Of a DNA stretch of 64,000 nt, positions 42,578 to 50,951 are shown piece by piece (position 1 is the first letter of the stretch; each line of letters opens with the position of its first letter). The notes below the pieces were generated by a model. That model did no database searches and was not told where the DNA came from. It saw only the letters and a program-made list of their open reading frames with translations. The stretch covers positions 62,001-126,000 of the forward strand of contig JAUQWM010000040.1 of the NCBI GenBank assembly GCA_030835125.1, read 5' to 3'. Both the position numbers and the translations under genes were made by a program. This stretch comes from Gemmatimonadaceae bacterium. Its GTDB lineage: Bacteria > Gemmatimonadota > Gemmatimonadetes > Gemmatimonadales > Gemmatimonadaceae.

Positions 42578-43419
42578 GCGGCGATCGCGGCAACGGCGCC
42601 GGGGGTATCGCTGGCGGCGACACCCAGGGCATTGAGGACGCGGGCCCGCGCCGGCCGGATGTCGTCAGGCACGGCCTGGCCGGTCGTGACCCACCGCATC
42701 GGCAGTTCGACATGGCCGACGAGTTCCACCAGCGCGATGTCGCTTGCCGCTTCATCGGTCTTGGTGGGGAGGAGGTGCGTCGGCTTGCAGCCGGCGTACT
42801 GCTTCACGGCGACGGCCACGCCCTCCATCCGCAAGGTCACCGGGAGCACCAGGTGCGTCTCGTCAGGCGCCAGCCGGAGCAGCAGCGACTGCCAGAGCGC
42901 GTTGGCATTGGCGTCGCGCGGGCTGCGGCCGGGGGTGTCGACCAGAACGACATCGCACTCATCGAGGCGCTGCAGCGCCCCCACCACCTCGCGCTCGTCG
43001 TAGACGGCCTCGAGGTGGAGGCTGGCGAGATCGGCGTACTGCTGGATCTGGTCGAGCGCGCCGACGCGGAACGTGTCGAGCGTGAGGAGGCCGACCCGCG
43101 CCCCGTCGAACGCCCGCGGGTTCAGCGCGAGCTTGACCAGCGTGGTGCTCTTGCCCGCGCCGCCGGGGCCGACGAACGCGACGATGAAGGGTCCGCTCTG
43201 TCCGCGACCGCCGTGGCGGCTGGGCAGGAACGGAGCGGGAGGCGCCAGGCGCTGCTTCAGCGTGGCAAGGTCCGCGTCACTGGCGGCGAGGACCTCGACG
43301 ACCGTGCGGGAGCCGCGCCGGTCGACGTGACTGCGGATGACGAGCGCGTCGTCGCCGAGGGCGCGGCGCACGTCATCCATCACGCGACGGAGGTCGGAGC
43401 CCTGAAACGTTTCAAGCAT
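42574..43419 (-). CDS. flhF: Flagellar SRP-like GTPase FlhF
   Basis: 281 residues, shorter than the usual 360-400 because the basic B-domain is reduced. SRP-type GTPase with N-domain helix LRRVMDDVRRALGDDALVI, G1 GPGGAGKSTT (about 83-92), DTFRVGALDQI, DTPGRSPRD and TKTDEA. It sets the place of flagellum assembly together with FlhG. It overlaps flhA by 8 bases and flhG by 4. Confidence 0.95.
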   Translation of the reverse strand: MLETFQGSDLRRVMDDVRRALGDDALVIRSHVDRRGSRTVVEVLAASDADLATLKQRLAPPAPFLPSRHGGRGQSGPFIVAFVGPGGAGKSTTLVKLALNPRAFDGARVGLLTLDTFRVGALDQIQQYADLASLHLEAVYDEREVVGALQRLDECDVVLVDTPGRSPRDANANALWQSLLLRLAPDETHLVLPVTLRMEGVAVAVKQYAGCKPTHLLPTKTDEAASDIALVELVGHVELPMRWVTTGQAVPDDIRPARARVLNALGVAASDTPGAVAAIAA

Positions 43420-45502
43420 GGGTCAACTCCCAGGTAGCGATCGAGTTCATGTGGACCGTGGCGGGGAATTCGGCGAGCGATGCGACGGGCAGGGCGGGAA
43501 TCACCGGCTCCAGGAGCCGGCGGATGCCGACGCGCAGCGACGGCGGCACGATCAGCGGCGGCATGCGACCGTCCGTGGCGTGGGTCGTGGCGAGCCGGTG
43601 CAGGTCGCGCAGCAGCTCGGCCAGCAGGTCCGGCGTGAGCGGCGGCGCACCCTGCGCCGTGCGGGGTGAGAACAGCCCGGACAGCGCGACCTCGAGGCGG
43701 GGTCCGAGCGTCAGGCCGCGGATCACGCCGCTCTGGTCGGCGTACAGGCGCGCGATCACGTTCGAAAGGGCGCGTCGCACGTACTCGGTCAACGCCTCGG
43801 CATCCTTCGTCTGGTCGACGTGGTCGCCGAGCGCCTCGAGGACCGTCACGAGGTCGCGGATCGGGATCCGCTCGCGGAGAAGGCGCTGCAGCACCCGATG
43901 GAGCAGCGACAGCGAGACCTTCCCCGGGACCAGTTCCTCGACCAGCGCGGGATGCGAGCGCTTGAGCGCCTCGACCATCTCCTGCACGTCCTGGCGGCCC
44001 AGGAGCTCGGCGGCGTTCGCCTTGAGGGCTTCCATGAGGTGCGTCGCCACGACGGTCGTGGGGCCCACGACCACGTAGCCGTACGACTCGGCCTCGACGC
44101 GGCGCGGGGCCGCGATCCAGCGCGCGGTCAGCCCGAAGGCGGGATCGATCGTCTCGATGCCCTCGATCGGGTGGGACACGGCGCCGGTGTCGAGCGCGAG
44201 CTGGAAGCGCGGCATCACCTCGGCGCGCGCGACTTCCGCGCCCCGCAGCTTGATGACGTATTCGTTAGGCTGCAACCGGAGGTCGTCGCGGACGCGGATG
44301 GGCGGCACCAGGATCCCGACCTCCAGCGCGGCCTGCTTGCGCAGGAGCTGGATGCGGTCCAGCAGGTCGCCGCCCTGGCCCTCGTCGACCAGCGGGATGA
44401 GGGCGTAGCCGACCTCGAGCTCGATCGGGTCCACCTGGAGCAGGTCGCGCATGGGATCGGCGGCCGGCTCGGGAACCCGCGCGGCCTCCTCGACGGCGGT
44501 GCGGGCGCTGGCATCGCGCACCTTCTCGGTCGCCGTCGCATACCGGGCGGCCATGACCAGCGCCCCACCCAGGATCGCGAACGGGAGCTTCGGCAGCCCC
44601 GGGACCAGCGCGAACGCGCCCAGCACCACCGCCGCCAGCCAGAGCGCCCGCGGCGACGCCGCGAGCTGGTCGGCCATCTGCACGCCCATGCGCGACTGGC
44701 CGCTTGCTCGCGTGACCATGATGCCGGCGGCCGTCGAGACGATGAGCGCCGGGATCTGCGCGACGAGCCCCTCGCCGACCGTGAGGATCGTGTACTTCGA
44801 GGCCGCCTGCGACAGCGGCAGGCCCTTCTGCACCACGGCGATGAAGACCCCGCCGATGATGTTGATGAACGTGATGAGGAGGGCGGCGATCGCGTCGCCC
44901 TTCACGAACTTGGACGCACCGTCCATCGCGCCGTAGAAGTCCGCCTGCCGCGCCACTTCCTCGCGCCGGCGCCGGGCCTCGTTCTCGTCGATCAACCCCG
45001 CCGACAGGTCGGCGTCGATCGCCATCTGCTTGCCGGGCAGTGCGTCGAGCGTGAATCGCGCCGCCACCTCGGCGACGCGCCCGGCGCCCTTCGTGATCAC
45101 GATGAAGTTGATGCCGATCAGGATCAGGAAGAGCACCAGCCCGACCGCGTAGTTGCCGCCGATGACGATCTCCCCGAAGGCCTGGATCACGTTCCCCGCG
45201 TGTCCCTCGGACAGGATCAGCCGCGTGCTGCTCACGTTCAGCGCCAGGCGGAACAGCGTGAGGAGCAGGAGCAGGGCGGGGAACGACGAGAACTGCAGCG
45301 CCTCGGTGGTCTGGATCGTGGTGAGCAGCACGACGAGCGACAGCCCGAGGCTCATCGCCAGGAACAGGTCGAGCAGGAACGGCGGCAGCGGGACGATCAG
45401 GAGTGCAATGATGAAGACGACCGCGATGGCGAGCCCGAGCTCCGCCGTGCGGCGGACGGGGGCCTCGAGGGCGGGGGCGAGGGCGCGCGCCGGGGCGGTC
45501 AT
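43412..45502 (-). CDS. flhA: Flagellar export apparatus protein FlhA
   Basis: 696 residues from ATG 45502; the same frame is open through flhB but is not used there. Eight membrane helices in the first 330 residues, with the FHIPEP-family stretch LLLLTLFRLALNVSSTRLIL and the cytoplasmic loop DALPGKQMAIDADLSAGLID. The soluble C-terminal domain (about 350-690) makes the nonameric ring that docks chaperone-substrate complexes. It overlaps flhB by 4 bases. Confidence 0.97.
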   Translation of the reverse strand: MTAPARALAPALEAPVRRTAELGLAIAVVFIIALLIVPLPPFLLDLFLAMSLGLSLVVLLTTIQTTEALQFSSFPALLLLLTLFRLALNVSSTRLILSEGHAGNVIQAFGEIVIGGNYAVGLVLFLILIGINFIVITKGAGRVAEVAARFTLDALPGKQMAIDADLSAGLIDENEARRRREEVARQADFYGAMDGASKFVKGDAIAALLITFINIIGGVFIAVVQKGLPLSQAASKYTILTVGEGLVAQIPALIVSTAAGIMVTRASGQSRMGVQMADQLAASPRALWLAAVVLGAFALVPGLPKLPFAILGGALVMAARYATATEKVRDASARTAVEEAARVPEPAADPMRDLLQVDPIELEVGYALIPLVDEGQGGDLLDRIQLLRKQAALEVGILVPPIRVRDDLRLQPNEYVIKLRGAEVARAEVMPRFQLALDTGAVSHPIEGIETIDPAFGLTARWIAAPRRVEAESYGYVVVGPTTVVATHLMEALKANAAELLGRQDVQEMVEALKRSHPALVEELVPGKVSLSLLHRVLQRLLRERIPIRDLVTVLEALGDHVDQTKDAEALTEYVRRALSNVIARLYADQSGVIRGLTLGPRLEVALSGLFSPRTAQGAPPLTPDLLAELLRDLHRLATTHATDGRMPPLIVPPSLRVGIRRLLEPVIPALPVASLAEFPATVHMNSIATWELTHA

Positions 45503-46587
45503 GCCGTCACCCCGGTCAGGCGGCGCTCGCGCGCCACGCGACGGCGGAACAGGAAGGCCAGGACCTCGGCCACCGCGACGTACAGCTCCGACGGGATCAT
45601 GCTCCCGACGCGCGCCGACGCCACCAGCGCGCGGGCCAGCGGCCGGTTCTCGATGCACGGCACGCCGTGCTCCTTGGCGAGCGCCTTGATGCGCTCGGCC
45701 ACCTTGCGCTGGCCCATGGCGACCACGATCGGCGCCGGCGCCTTGAGCGGGTCGTAGCGCAGCGCCACCGCCAGGTGCGTCGGGTTGGTGATGACGACGT
45801 CCGCCGTCGGGATGTCGCGCATCATCTGCCGGCGCGCGAGCGCGCGGCCGAAGCTGCGGATGCGCTGCTTGACGAGCGGATCGCCCTCGGTCTGCTTCAT
45901 CTCCTGCCGCACTTCGTCGCGCGACATCTTGAGCGACTGCTCGAAGCGCCACACCTGCCACAGGTAGTCGAACGCGGCGATCGCGAGGTACGCGAGGCCG
46001 GCGGTCATGAGCAACCGGACCACGTGGCGCTTTACCACCAGGAGGAATCCTTCCGGCGACAGGTCGGTCAGGGCGAGGAAGTCGTCCCACGCCCCACCCA
46101 GCGTCACCCGCACCACCAGCGCGACCAGCAGCAGCTTCACGAGCGACTTCACCAGCTCCACCAGCGCCTGACCGCCCAGGATGCGCTTGAGGTTCTGGCC
46201 GGGGCTGAGGCGGCTGGCGTCGGGGGTGATCGGCTTCGCGCTGATCACCCCGCGTCCCTGCGGACCCGCGACCGCGACGGCGAGACCCATCAGTGCGACG
46301 CCCCAGGTGCCGAGCACGGCGAGGGTCTTCCATCCCTGGTCGCGCATCAGGGACACGGCGGCATCGGACGTGAGCGGCGCGCTGCCCATGGCGACGAGCC
46401 CGTCGCGGAAGAGCGCGAGCAGTCGTGCGCCGAGCACGGGCCCGGCCGCGTTGAGCAGCAGGGCGCCGCCGAGGAGGACGAACGACGTCGTCAGCTCCTG
46501 GCTGCGCGGGATCCGACCCTCGTCGCGCGCGTCGTCGCGACGGCGCTGGGTCGGTGCTTCGGTCTTTTCCTGGTCGGCGAGAGCCAC
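45499..46587 (-). CDS. flhB: Flagellar export apparatus protein FlhB
   Basis: 362 residues. Four membrane helices in the first 210 residues, then the cytoplasmic domain with the autocleavage motif NPTH (VVITNPTHLAVALRYDP, near residue 265). Cleavage there switches export from hook to filament substrates with the help of FliK. Its C-terminus ends at about 362 residues without a long proline-rich tail. It follows fliR by 1 base. Confidence 0.97.
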   Translation of the reverse strand: MALADQEKTEAPTQRRRDDARDEGRIPRSQELTTSFVLLGGALLLNAAGPVLGARLLALFRDGLVAMGSAPLTSDAAVSLMRDQGWKTLAVLGTWGVALMGLAVAVAGPQGRGVISAKPITPDASRLSPGQNLKRILGGQALVELVKSLVKLLLVALVVRVTLGGAWDDFLALTDLSPEGFLLVVKRHVVRLLMTAGLAYLAIAAFDYLWQVWRFEQSLKMSRDEVRQEMKQTEGDPLVKQRIRSFGRALARRQMMRDIPTADVVITNPTHLAVALRYDPLKAPAPIVVAMGQRKVAERIKALAKEHGVPCIENRPLARALVASARVGSMIPSELYVAVAEVLAFLFRRRVARERRLTGVTA

Positions 46588-46588
46588 G

Positions 46589-47374
46589 TCAGCGCGCTCC
46601 CGGGGCGCCGGCGAGGCGCCCGAGCAGGTCCGCGTACGACGGGTCCCATCCGGCGAGCCAGGTCCCGATCACCGGGATCGCGGCCAGGAGGGCGGCCAGC
46701 CCGACCAGGATCTGGATGGGGAAGGCCAGCTGGAGGATGTTCAGTTGCGGCGCGGCGCGGCTGAGGACGGCGAGGGCCACGTTGGCCACCAGCGCCACCG
46801 CGATGACCGGCGCGGCCAGGCGCAGGCCTAACGAGAACAGCGTCCCGCCCAGGCTGGCCAGGTCGAGCAGGCCGTTCGCCGGCGCCATCAGGGATCCCAG
46901 CGGCAGCCGCTGCGTGCTGTCGGCGAGGGCGTCGAGCATGACCAGGTGGCCACCCGCGGTCAGCAGGATGGTCACCGCGAAGAGTTGCAGGAACGTGCCC
47001 AGCGCGGCCGACTGCTGGTTGGAGAGGGGGTCGAGCAGGGCGGCGCCGGACAGACCCGTCTGGAGCGAGATGTACTCGCCCGCCACCTCGGCGGCGCCGA
47101 TGACGAGCGCGGCCCCGAGCCCGATGGTGAAGCCCACCATCGCCTCGCTGATGACCGACGCCGGCGTGATCGACCGGGGACCGGCCGCCGAGCGCGCCGC
47201 CGAGTGCAGCAGCAGCGTGAGCAGGATGATCAGCCCGGTCCGGATCGTCACGGGGACGGTGCGCGCCGAGAACACCGGCGCGACCAGCACCACGCCGCCC
47301 ACCCGCGCGGCCAGCAGCACGAGCGCCGCCATCGACTCGGGTGTGAACGGGGACGCGGGAGCCGTGGGACTCAT
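46589..47374 (-). CDS. fliR: Flagellar export apparatus protein FliR
   Basis: 261 residues from ATG 47374, which overlaps the fliQ stop by 4 bases; an upstream ATG at 47440 lies inside fliQ. Six membrane helices with FliR signatures RTGLIILLTLLLH, ISEAMVGFTIGLGAALVIGA and NILQLAFPIQILVGL. It forms the export gate core with FliP and FliQ. Confidence 0.95.
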   Translation of the reverse strand: MSPTAPASPFTPESMAALVLLAARVGGVVLVAPVFSARTVPVTIRTGLIILLTLLLHSAARSAAGPRSITPASVISEAMVGFTIGLGAALVIGAAEVAGEYISLQTGLSGAALLDPLSNQQSAALGTFLQLFAVTILLTAGGHLVMLDALADSTQRLPLGSLMAPANGLLDLASLGGTLFSLGLRLAAPVIAVALVANVALAVLSRAAPQLNILQLAFPIQILVGLAALLAAIPVIGTWLAGWDPSYADLLGRLAGAPGAR

Positions 47375-47640
47375 GACACGAACCCCGGCAGGGAGCGCAG
47401 CAGGTTGGCCGTGTACTCGACCAGCAGCTGCAGCATCCACGGCAGCGCCACCAGGATGGTCGCGCCGACGGCGATGAGCTTGGGGACGAACGACAGGGTC
47501 TGCTCCTGCACCTGCGTCATCGTCTGCAGGATGCTCACCAGGAGCCCCACCAGCAGCGCCACCAGCAGCAGGGGCGCGGCGATGAGCATCGCCACCATGA
47601 TGGCGTTGCGGGCGAGGTCGGTGACGAGCGCGTAGCTCAC
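47371..47640 (-). CDS. fliQ: Flagellar export apparatus protein FliQ
   Basis: 89 residues, two membrane helices. The motif LLVALLVGLLVSILQTMTQV followed by QEQTLSFVPKL is characteristic. It is part of the FliP5-FliQ4-FliR1 gate. It overlaps fliP by 4 bases. Confidence 0.96.
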   Translation of the reverse strand: MSYALVTDLARNAIMVAMLIAAPLLLVALLVGLLVSILQTMTQVQEQTLSFVPKLIAVGATILVALPWMLQLLVEYTANLLRSLPGFVS

Positions 47641-48791
47641 CGGAACCCCGCGACGAGGCTCTGCATCAGCAGCGTCCAGCCGTCGACGAGCACGAACAGG
47701 AGCAGCTTGAACGGGAGCGAGATCATGGCCGGCGGCAGCATGAACATGCCCATGCTCATCAGCACCGACGACACCACGATGTCGATGATGATGAACGGGA
47801 GGAACAGCACGAAGCCGAGCTGGAAGGCGGTGCGCAGCTCGCCGGTGACGAATGCCGACATCAGGACCACGGTCTTGACGTCCTCGGCGCGCGCCGGCGG
47901 CGCGGACTGGCTCATCTCGACGAAGGCCTGGAGGTCACGCTCGGCGACCTGGCGCAGCATGAACGCGCGCATGGGCTGCAGCGCCGCGGTCATCATCGCC
48001 GGCTGGTCGATCTTGCCCTCCATCCACGGCGTGATGGCGGTGCTGTTCACCTCCGACAGCGTGGGCGCCATGACGAAGCCCGTCAGCAGCAGCGCGAGGG
48101 CGCTCATCAGGTGCGCCGGCGGCGTGGACTGCGTCCCCAGCGCCTGCTTGAGGAAGTGCATGACGATCAGGATCCGCGTGAAGCTGGTCATGAGCAGCAT
48201 CAGCGTCGGGAGCAGCGTCAGCGCGCCCATCATCACCACGACGCCGACGGCGCCGCTCAGGCGCAGGCCGCCGCCCGCCTGGTCGTTCAGCTTGAGGTCG
48301 ATCTGCGGGAGCGCGCGGGTGACCGCGTCCACGGCATCGGCGGGTGGCGCCGTGCGCGTCGCCGCCGGGGGCGTCGCCGGCGCGGTCGCCTGGGCGCGGG
48401 CGCTGCTGGCCGGCACCATCGCGACCGCGAACAACAACGCGAGCGGCAGGCCGGCACTGCGCAGGCCGTGGCGGAGGGCCGCCGTGAAGTCCCGGCGCGG
48501 TTCCCGTACCGGATCGGCGGCGACCGCCGGCGACAGCGTGTCCTCCAGCTCGGCCAGCGTGCGGACGCCGCCCTCGCCGACACTCACGGCCAGCAGTTCA
48601 TCGCCGACGCGAACGACCGCGATCCCCTGGCGGGGACCCAGCGATACGCGCTGCACGACCTCGAGCCGCACGCCGCCGCGCGAGGGCGACGCGTACCGCG
48701 TCGCGCCGCGCAGGAGCCGCATCGTCACCGCGACCAGCGTCAGCACCAGCGCCAGCGTGAGGACCGCGCCCACCATCGACGACAGGGTCAC
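47637..48791 (-). CDS. fliP: FliO-FliP fusion, flagellar export gate protein
   Basis: 384 residues. Residues 1-90 form a FliO-type domain: one transmembrane helix (about 8-27), then RLEVVQRVSLGPRQGIAVVR and GDELLAVSVGEGGV. From about residue 108 a second signal-like hydrophobic segment (LPLALLFAVAMVPASSARAQ) leads into a complete FliP (MMGALTLLPTLMLLMTSFTR, HFLKQALGTQ, IIIDIVVSSVLMSMGM). No ATG or GTG start was found at the junction, so a single polypeptide is likely. Its start overlaps the fliN stop by 4 bases. Confidence 0.9.
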   Translation of the reverse strand: MTLSSMVGAVLTLALVLTLVAVTMRLLRGATRYASPSRGGVRLEVVQRVSLGPRQGIAVVRVGDELLAVSVGEGGVRTLAELEDTLSPAVAADPVREPRRDFTAALRHGLRSAGLPLALLFAVAMVPASSARAQATAPATPPAATRTAPPADAVDAVTRALPQIDLKLNDQAGGGLRLSGAVGVVVMMGALTLLPTLMLLMTSFTRILIVMHFLKQALGTQSTPPAHLMSALALLLTGFVMAPTLSEVNSTAITPWMEGKIDQPAMMTAALQPMRAFMLRQVAERDLQAFVEMSQSAPPARAEDVKTVVLMSAFVTGELRTAFQLGFVLFLPFIIIDIVVSSVLMSMGMFMLPPAMISLPFKLLLFVLVDGWTLLMQSLVAGFR

Positions 48792-49123
48792 GCCGCTTCC
48801 ACCGTCTTCTTCGCCAGGATCCTCGTCAGGCGGATCCCGAAATGCTCGCCGAGCACCACCACCTCGCCCTCGGCGAAGCGACGGTCCCCGATGAAGACGT
48901 CGACCGGTTCGCCGGCCAGGCGCTCCAGCTGGATCACCGAGCCGCGCCCGAGGCGCAGGACCTCCTGCACCGACATCGAGGTCCGACCCAGCTCGATGGA
49001 CACCGGGAGCGTCAGGTCCATCAGCAGCGACAGCGGAACCTCGGTCGGGCCGAGGACGGCTTCGCCCAGTTCATCGAAATTGATGCCGGCCAGTGACTGG
49101 CCCGCGAGTGCATCAGCGGACAT
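48788..49123 (-). CDS. fliN: Flagellar motor switch protein FliN
   Basis: 111 residues. SpoA-type C-ring protein: MDLTLPVSIELGRTSMSVQE, LGRGSVIQLERLAGEPVDVF and GEVVVLGEHFGIRLTRI. The short length indicates FliN, not FliY, since no CheC-like phosphatase part is present. Together with FliM and FliG it forms the switch complex. Confidence 0.96.
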   Translation of the reverse strand: MSADALAGQSLAGINFDELGEAVLGPTEVPLSLLMDLTLPVSIELGRTSMSVQEVLRLGRGSVIQLERLAGEPVDVFIGDRRFAEGEVVVLGEHFGIRLTRILAKKTVEAA

Positions 49124-49132
49124 CCGTGCCTC

Positions 49133-50113
49133 TCAGTTGCGGTTGAAGGGGATCGTGATCGTCTCGGGAGCCGGCTTCACGTCGTCGGTGAGCCGGATCG
49201 CCAGCGCCGGGCCCACGCGGCCCGGGGAGGCGCGGAATCGGGGCTGATCGCCGATCAGCACGTCCAGTTCCGCCGTGCGCGGGACGCCGGTGGCCAGGAG
49301 GCTGCCGGCGTGCAGCGCGAGCACCTCGCGCAGCGAGACGTGGAACTGCGGCAGCCGCACGGCGATGCTCACCCGCGTCTTCCGCAGCGCGCGCTCGGCC
49401 AGCAACTGGTTCGTCGCCTGTTCCTCGGGGGACCCGAGCACGCTCGACCGGCGCTCCGATCCGCCGGCGAAGAACTTCTCGAGCACGGCGAAGGGAAGGC
49501 AGAACATGATGCGCGACCGCGTCTCCGCCATCGCCACCTCGTACGTCGCCACCAGCACGGGATCCTCGCGGTTCGCGATGCGCAGCATCTCGGGCACCGA
49601 CTCGAATCCCACCAGCGCCGTCTCCAGCTCGACGTACTCCTGCCAGCCCTCGGACAGCATCGTCAGCGCGCGTTCGGCGATCGAGCGGACGCTCATCCGC
49701 TCCAGCGGCGTGAGCGCGCGATCGGGGATGCTCACGTTGGTGCCGCCGCCGAACAGGCGATCCACCAGGAAGAACGCGAACGCGGTCCCGAACTCGATCA
49801 CGCCGCCCTGGCCGCCGCTGTTCTGGACCTCGAACGTGTACGCGACGCAGGGCGTCGGCAGCGTCGGCGTGAACTCGCCGAACGACGACTGCTCCACGCC
49901 CTGCAGCGTGATCTGCACGTCGCCGCGCACGCGCGACATCAGCCATCCCTCCAGCGACTTGCCAAGGCTCTCGTACAGCGCCTTGAGGGAGCGCATCTTG
50001 TCGGTCGAGATGCGCAGCGGACGCCGGAAGTCGTAGAGATGGGAATCGACGGGCGCGGCCGGCGCGTGCTGCGCGGCGGCCGTGGCGTCCTGCGAAGGCG
50101 AGGTGTCGGCCAC
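49133..50113 (-). CDS. fliM: Flagellar motor switch protein FliM
   Basis: 326 residues. The middle CheC-like domain with GGTNVSIPDRALTPLERMSV and the C-terminal SpoA domain (VSLREVLALHAGSLLATGVP) are clear. The N-terminal CheY-binding motif of many FliM proteins (LSQ(D/E)EIDALL) is not visible: the first 30 residues are Ala/Asp-rich. Direct CheY control may therefore differ. It lies 3 bases after fliL and 9 bases before fliN. Confidence 0.94.
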   Translation of the reverse strand: MADTSPSQDATAAAQHAPAAPVDSHLYDFRRPLRISTDKMRSLKALYESLGKSLEGWLMSRVRGDVQITLQGVEQSSFGEFTPTLPTPCVAYTFEVQNSGGQGGVIEFGTAFAFFLVDRLFGGGTNVSIPDRALTPLERMSVRSIAERALTMLSEGWQEYVELETALVGFESVPEMLRIANREDPVLVATYEVAMAETRSRIMFCLPFAVLEKFFAGGSERRSSVLGSPEEQATNQLLAERALRKTRVSIAVRLPQFHVSLREVLALHAGSLLATGVPRTAELDVLIGDQPRFRASPGRVGPALAIRLTDDVKPAPETITIPFNRN

Positions 50114-50116
50114 GGC

Positions 50117-50656
50117 TTACTGCACCACGAACTGGGGGAAGTAGACGCGCCGGACCGCCTTCGGGCGGCCCAGCATCCCGTTGAGCGCCGCCACGATCTC
50201 GGCGCGCAGGGTATCGCGCAGCGCCAGGTCGGCGAGTTGCTCGACCGTGCGTGACCCCAGGACGCTGATGAGCACATCGCGTGTCTGCGCGTCGCGGGCC
50301 TTGATCTCGTCCACGACCGCGGCGTCAGTGGCCTCGATCGCGGTGGCGATCAGGAGGAACCGGGCGCCGTTCGACTGCGCCGGGTTGAGCACCATGTTCT
50401 CGATCACGTGCATCGTACCGGAGCCGGCCGCAGCGCCATCGCCTTCATGGCCCCCGCCGCCCTTTTCGGCCCCGGCCTCGGTTTCCGCCGCGGTGGCCTG
50501 CGGGGACTTGGAGAGCATGGGGCCGAGGACGAGCATGCCAGCGGCCAGGCCGACGACGAACGTCCCCGCGGTCGCTCCGATGAGGAGCATCTTCTTCGGG
50601 GGCGCCGCCTCGGAGGGCGCCGCGTCCTGGGCCTGTGCTTCGTTCTGTTCTGCCAT
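50117..50656 (-). CDS. fliL: Flagellar basal body-associated protein FliL
   Basis: 179 residues from ATG 50656. A short cytoplasmic N-terminus, one transmembrane helix (about 23-46, MLLIGATAGTFVVGLAAGML), a Gly/Glu-rich linker, then the periplasmic FliL domain (ENMVLNPAQSNGARFLLIAT and C-terminal RRVYFPQFVVQ). It supports stator function. It is the first gene after the terminator of the flgB-flgE operon, so it probably has its own promoter in 50657-50900, though no clear box is visible. Confidence 0.94.
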   Translation of the reverse strand: MAEQNEAQAQDAAPSEAAPPKKMLLIGATAGTFVVGLAAGMLVLGPMLSKSPQATAAETEAGAEKGGGGHEGDGAAAGSGTMHVIENMVLNPAQSNGARFLLIATAIEATDAAVVDEIKARDAQTRDVLISVLGSRTVEQLADLALRDTLRAEIVAALNGMLGRPKAVRRVYFPQFVVQ

Positions 50657-50900
50657 TCGTTTCCCTGCGCGTCGTGGTGGGTCCGGCGGCGCACGGAAAG
50701 GCATGCCGCATACCACGCCCGGAGGCCCAGTGCCGGGGGGTGCGCGGAGCCCGTAACCCACGCAATGGCATCTGGTTAGGCGCCGTGGACGGTCGGGCCG
50801 AGTTGCCGGCGGCACTCGGTAACTTCGACCATGGCGGCAGGAGTTGCCGGGGGAGGCAGGATCGTTTTACCCGATCCGCCATGCCCGCTGGAAACGACAA

Positions 50901-50928
50901 GAGGGCCCGGCGATGTCGCCGGACCCTC
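50901..50928 (-). terminator. Intrinsic terminator after flgE
   Basis: 13-bp stem GAGGGTCCGGCGA / TCGCCGGGCCCTC (one G-T type pair) on the minus strand, 23 bases after the flgE stop. It is followed on that strand by TTGTCGTTT. It separates the flgB-flgE operon from fliL. Confidence 0.75.
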
Positions 50929-50951
50929 CCGTCAGGACCGCGTTGGCGAGA

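Noticed and set aside
45503-46333. flhA reading frame continuing upstream as one long open frame
   Set aside because: This stretch is flhB in another frame with clear FlhB motifs; flhA starts at 45502 with the usual overlap. GC-rich DNA keeps shadow frames open.
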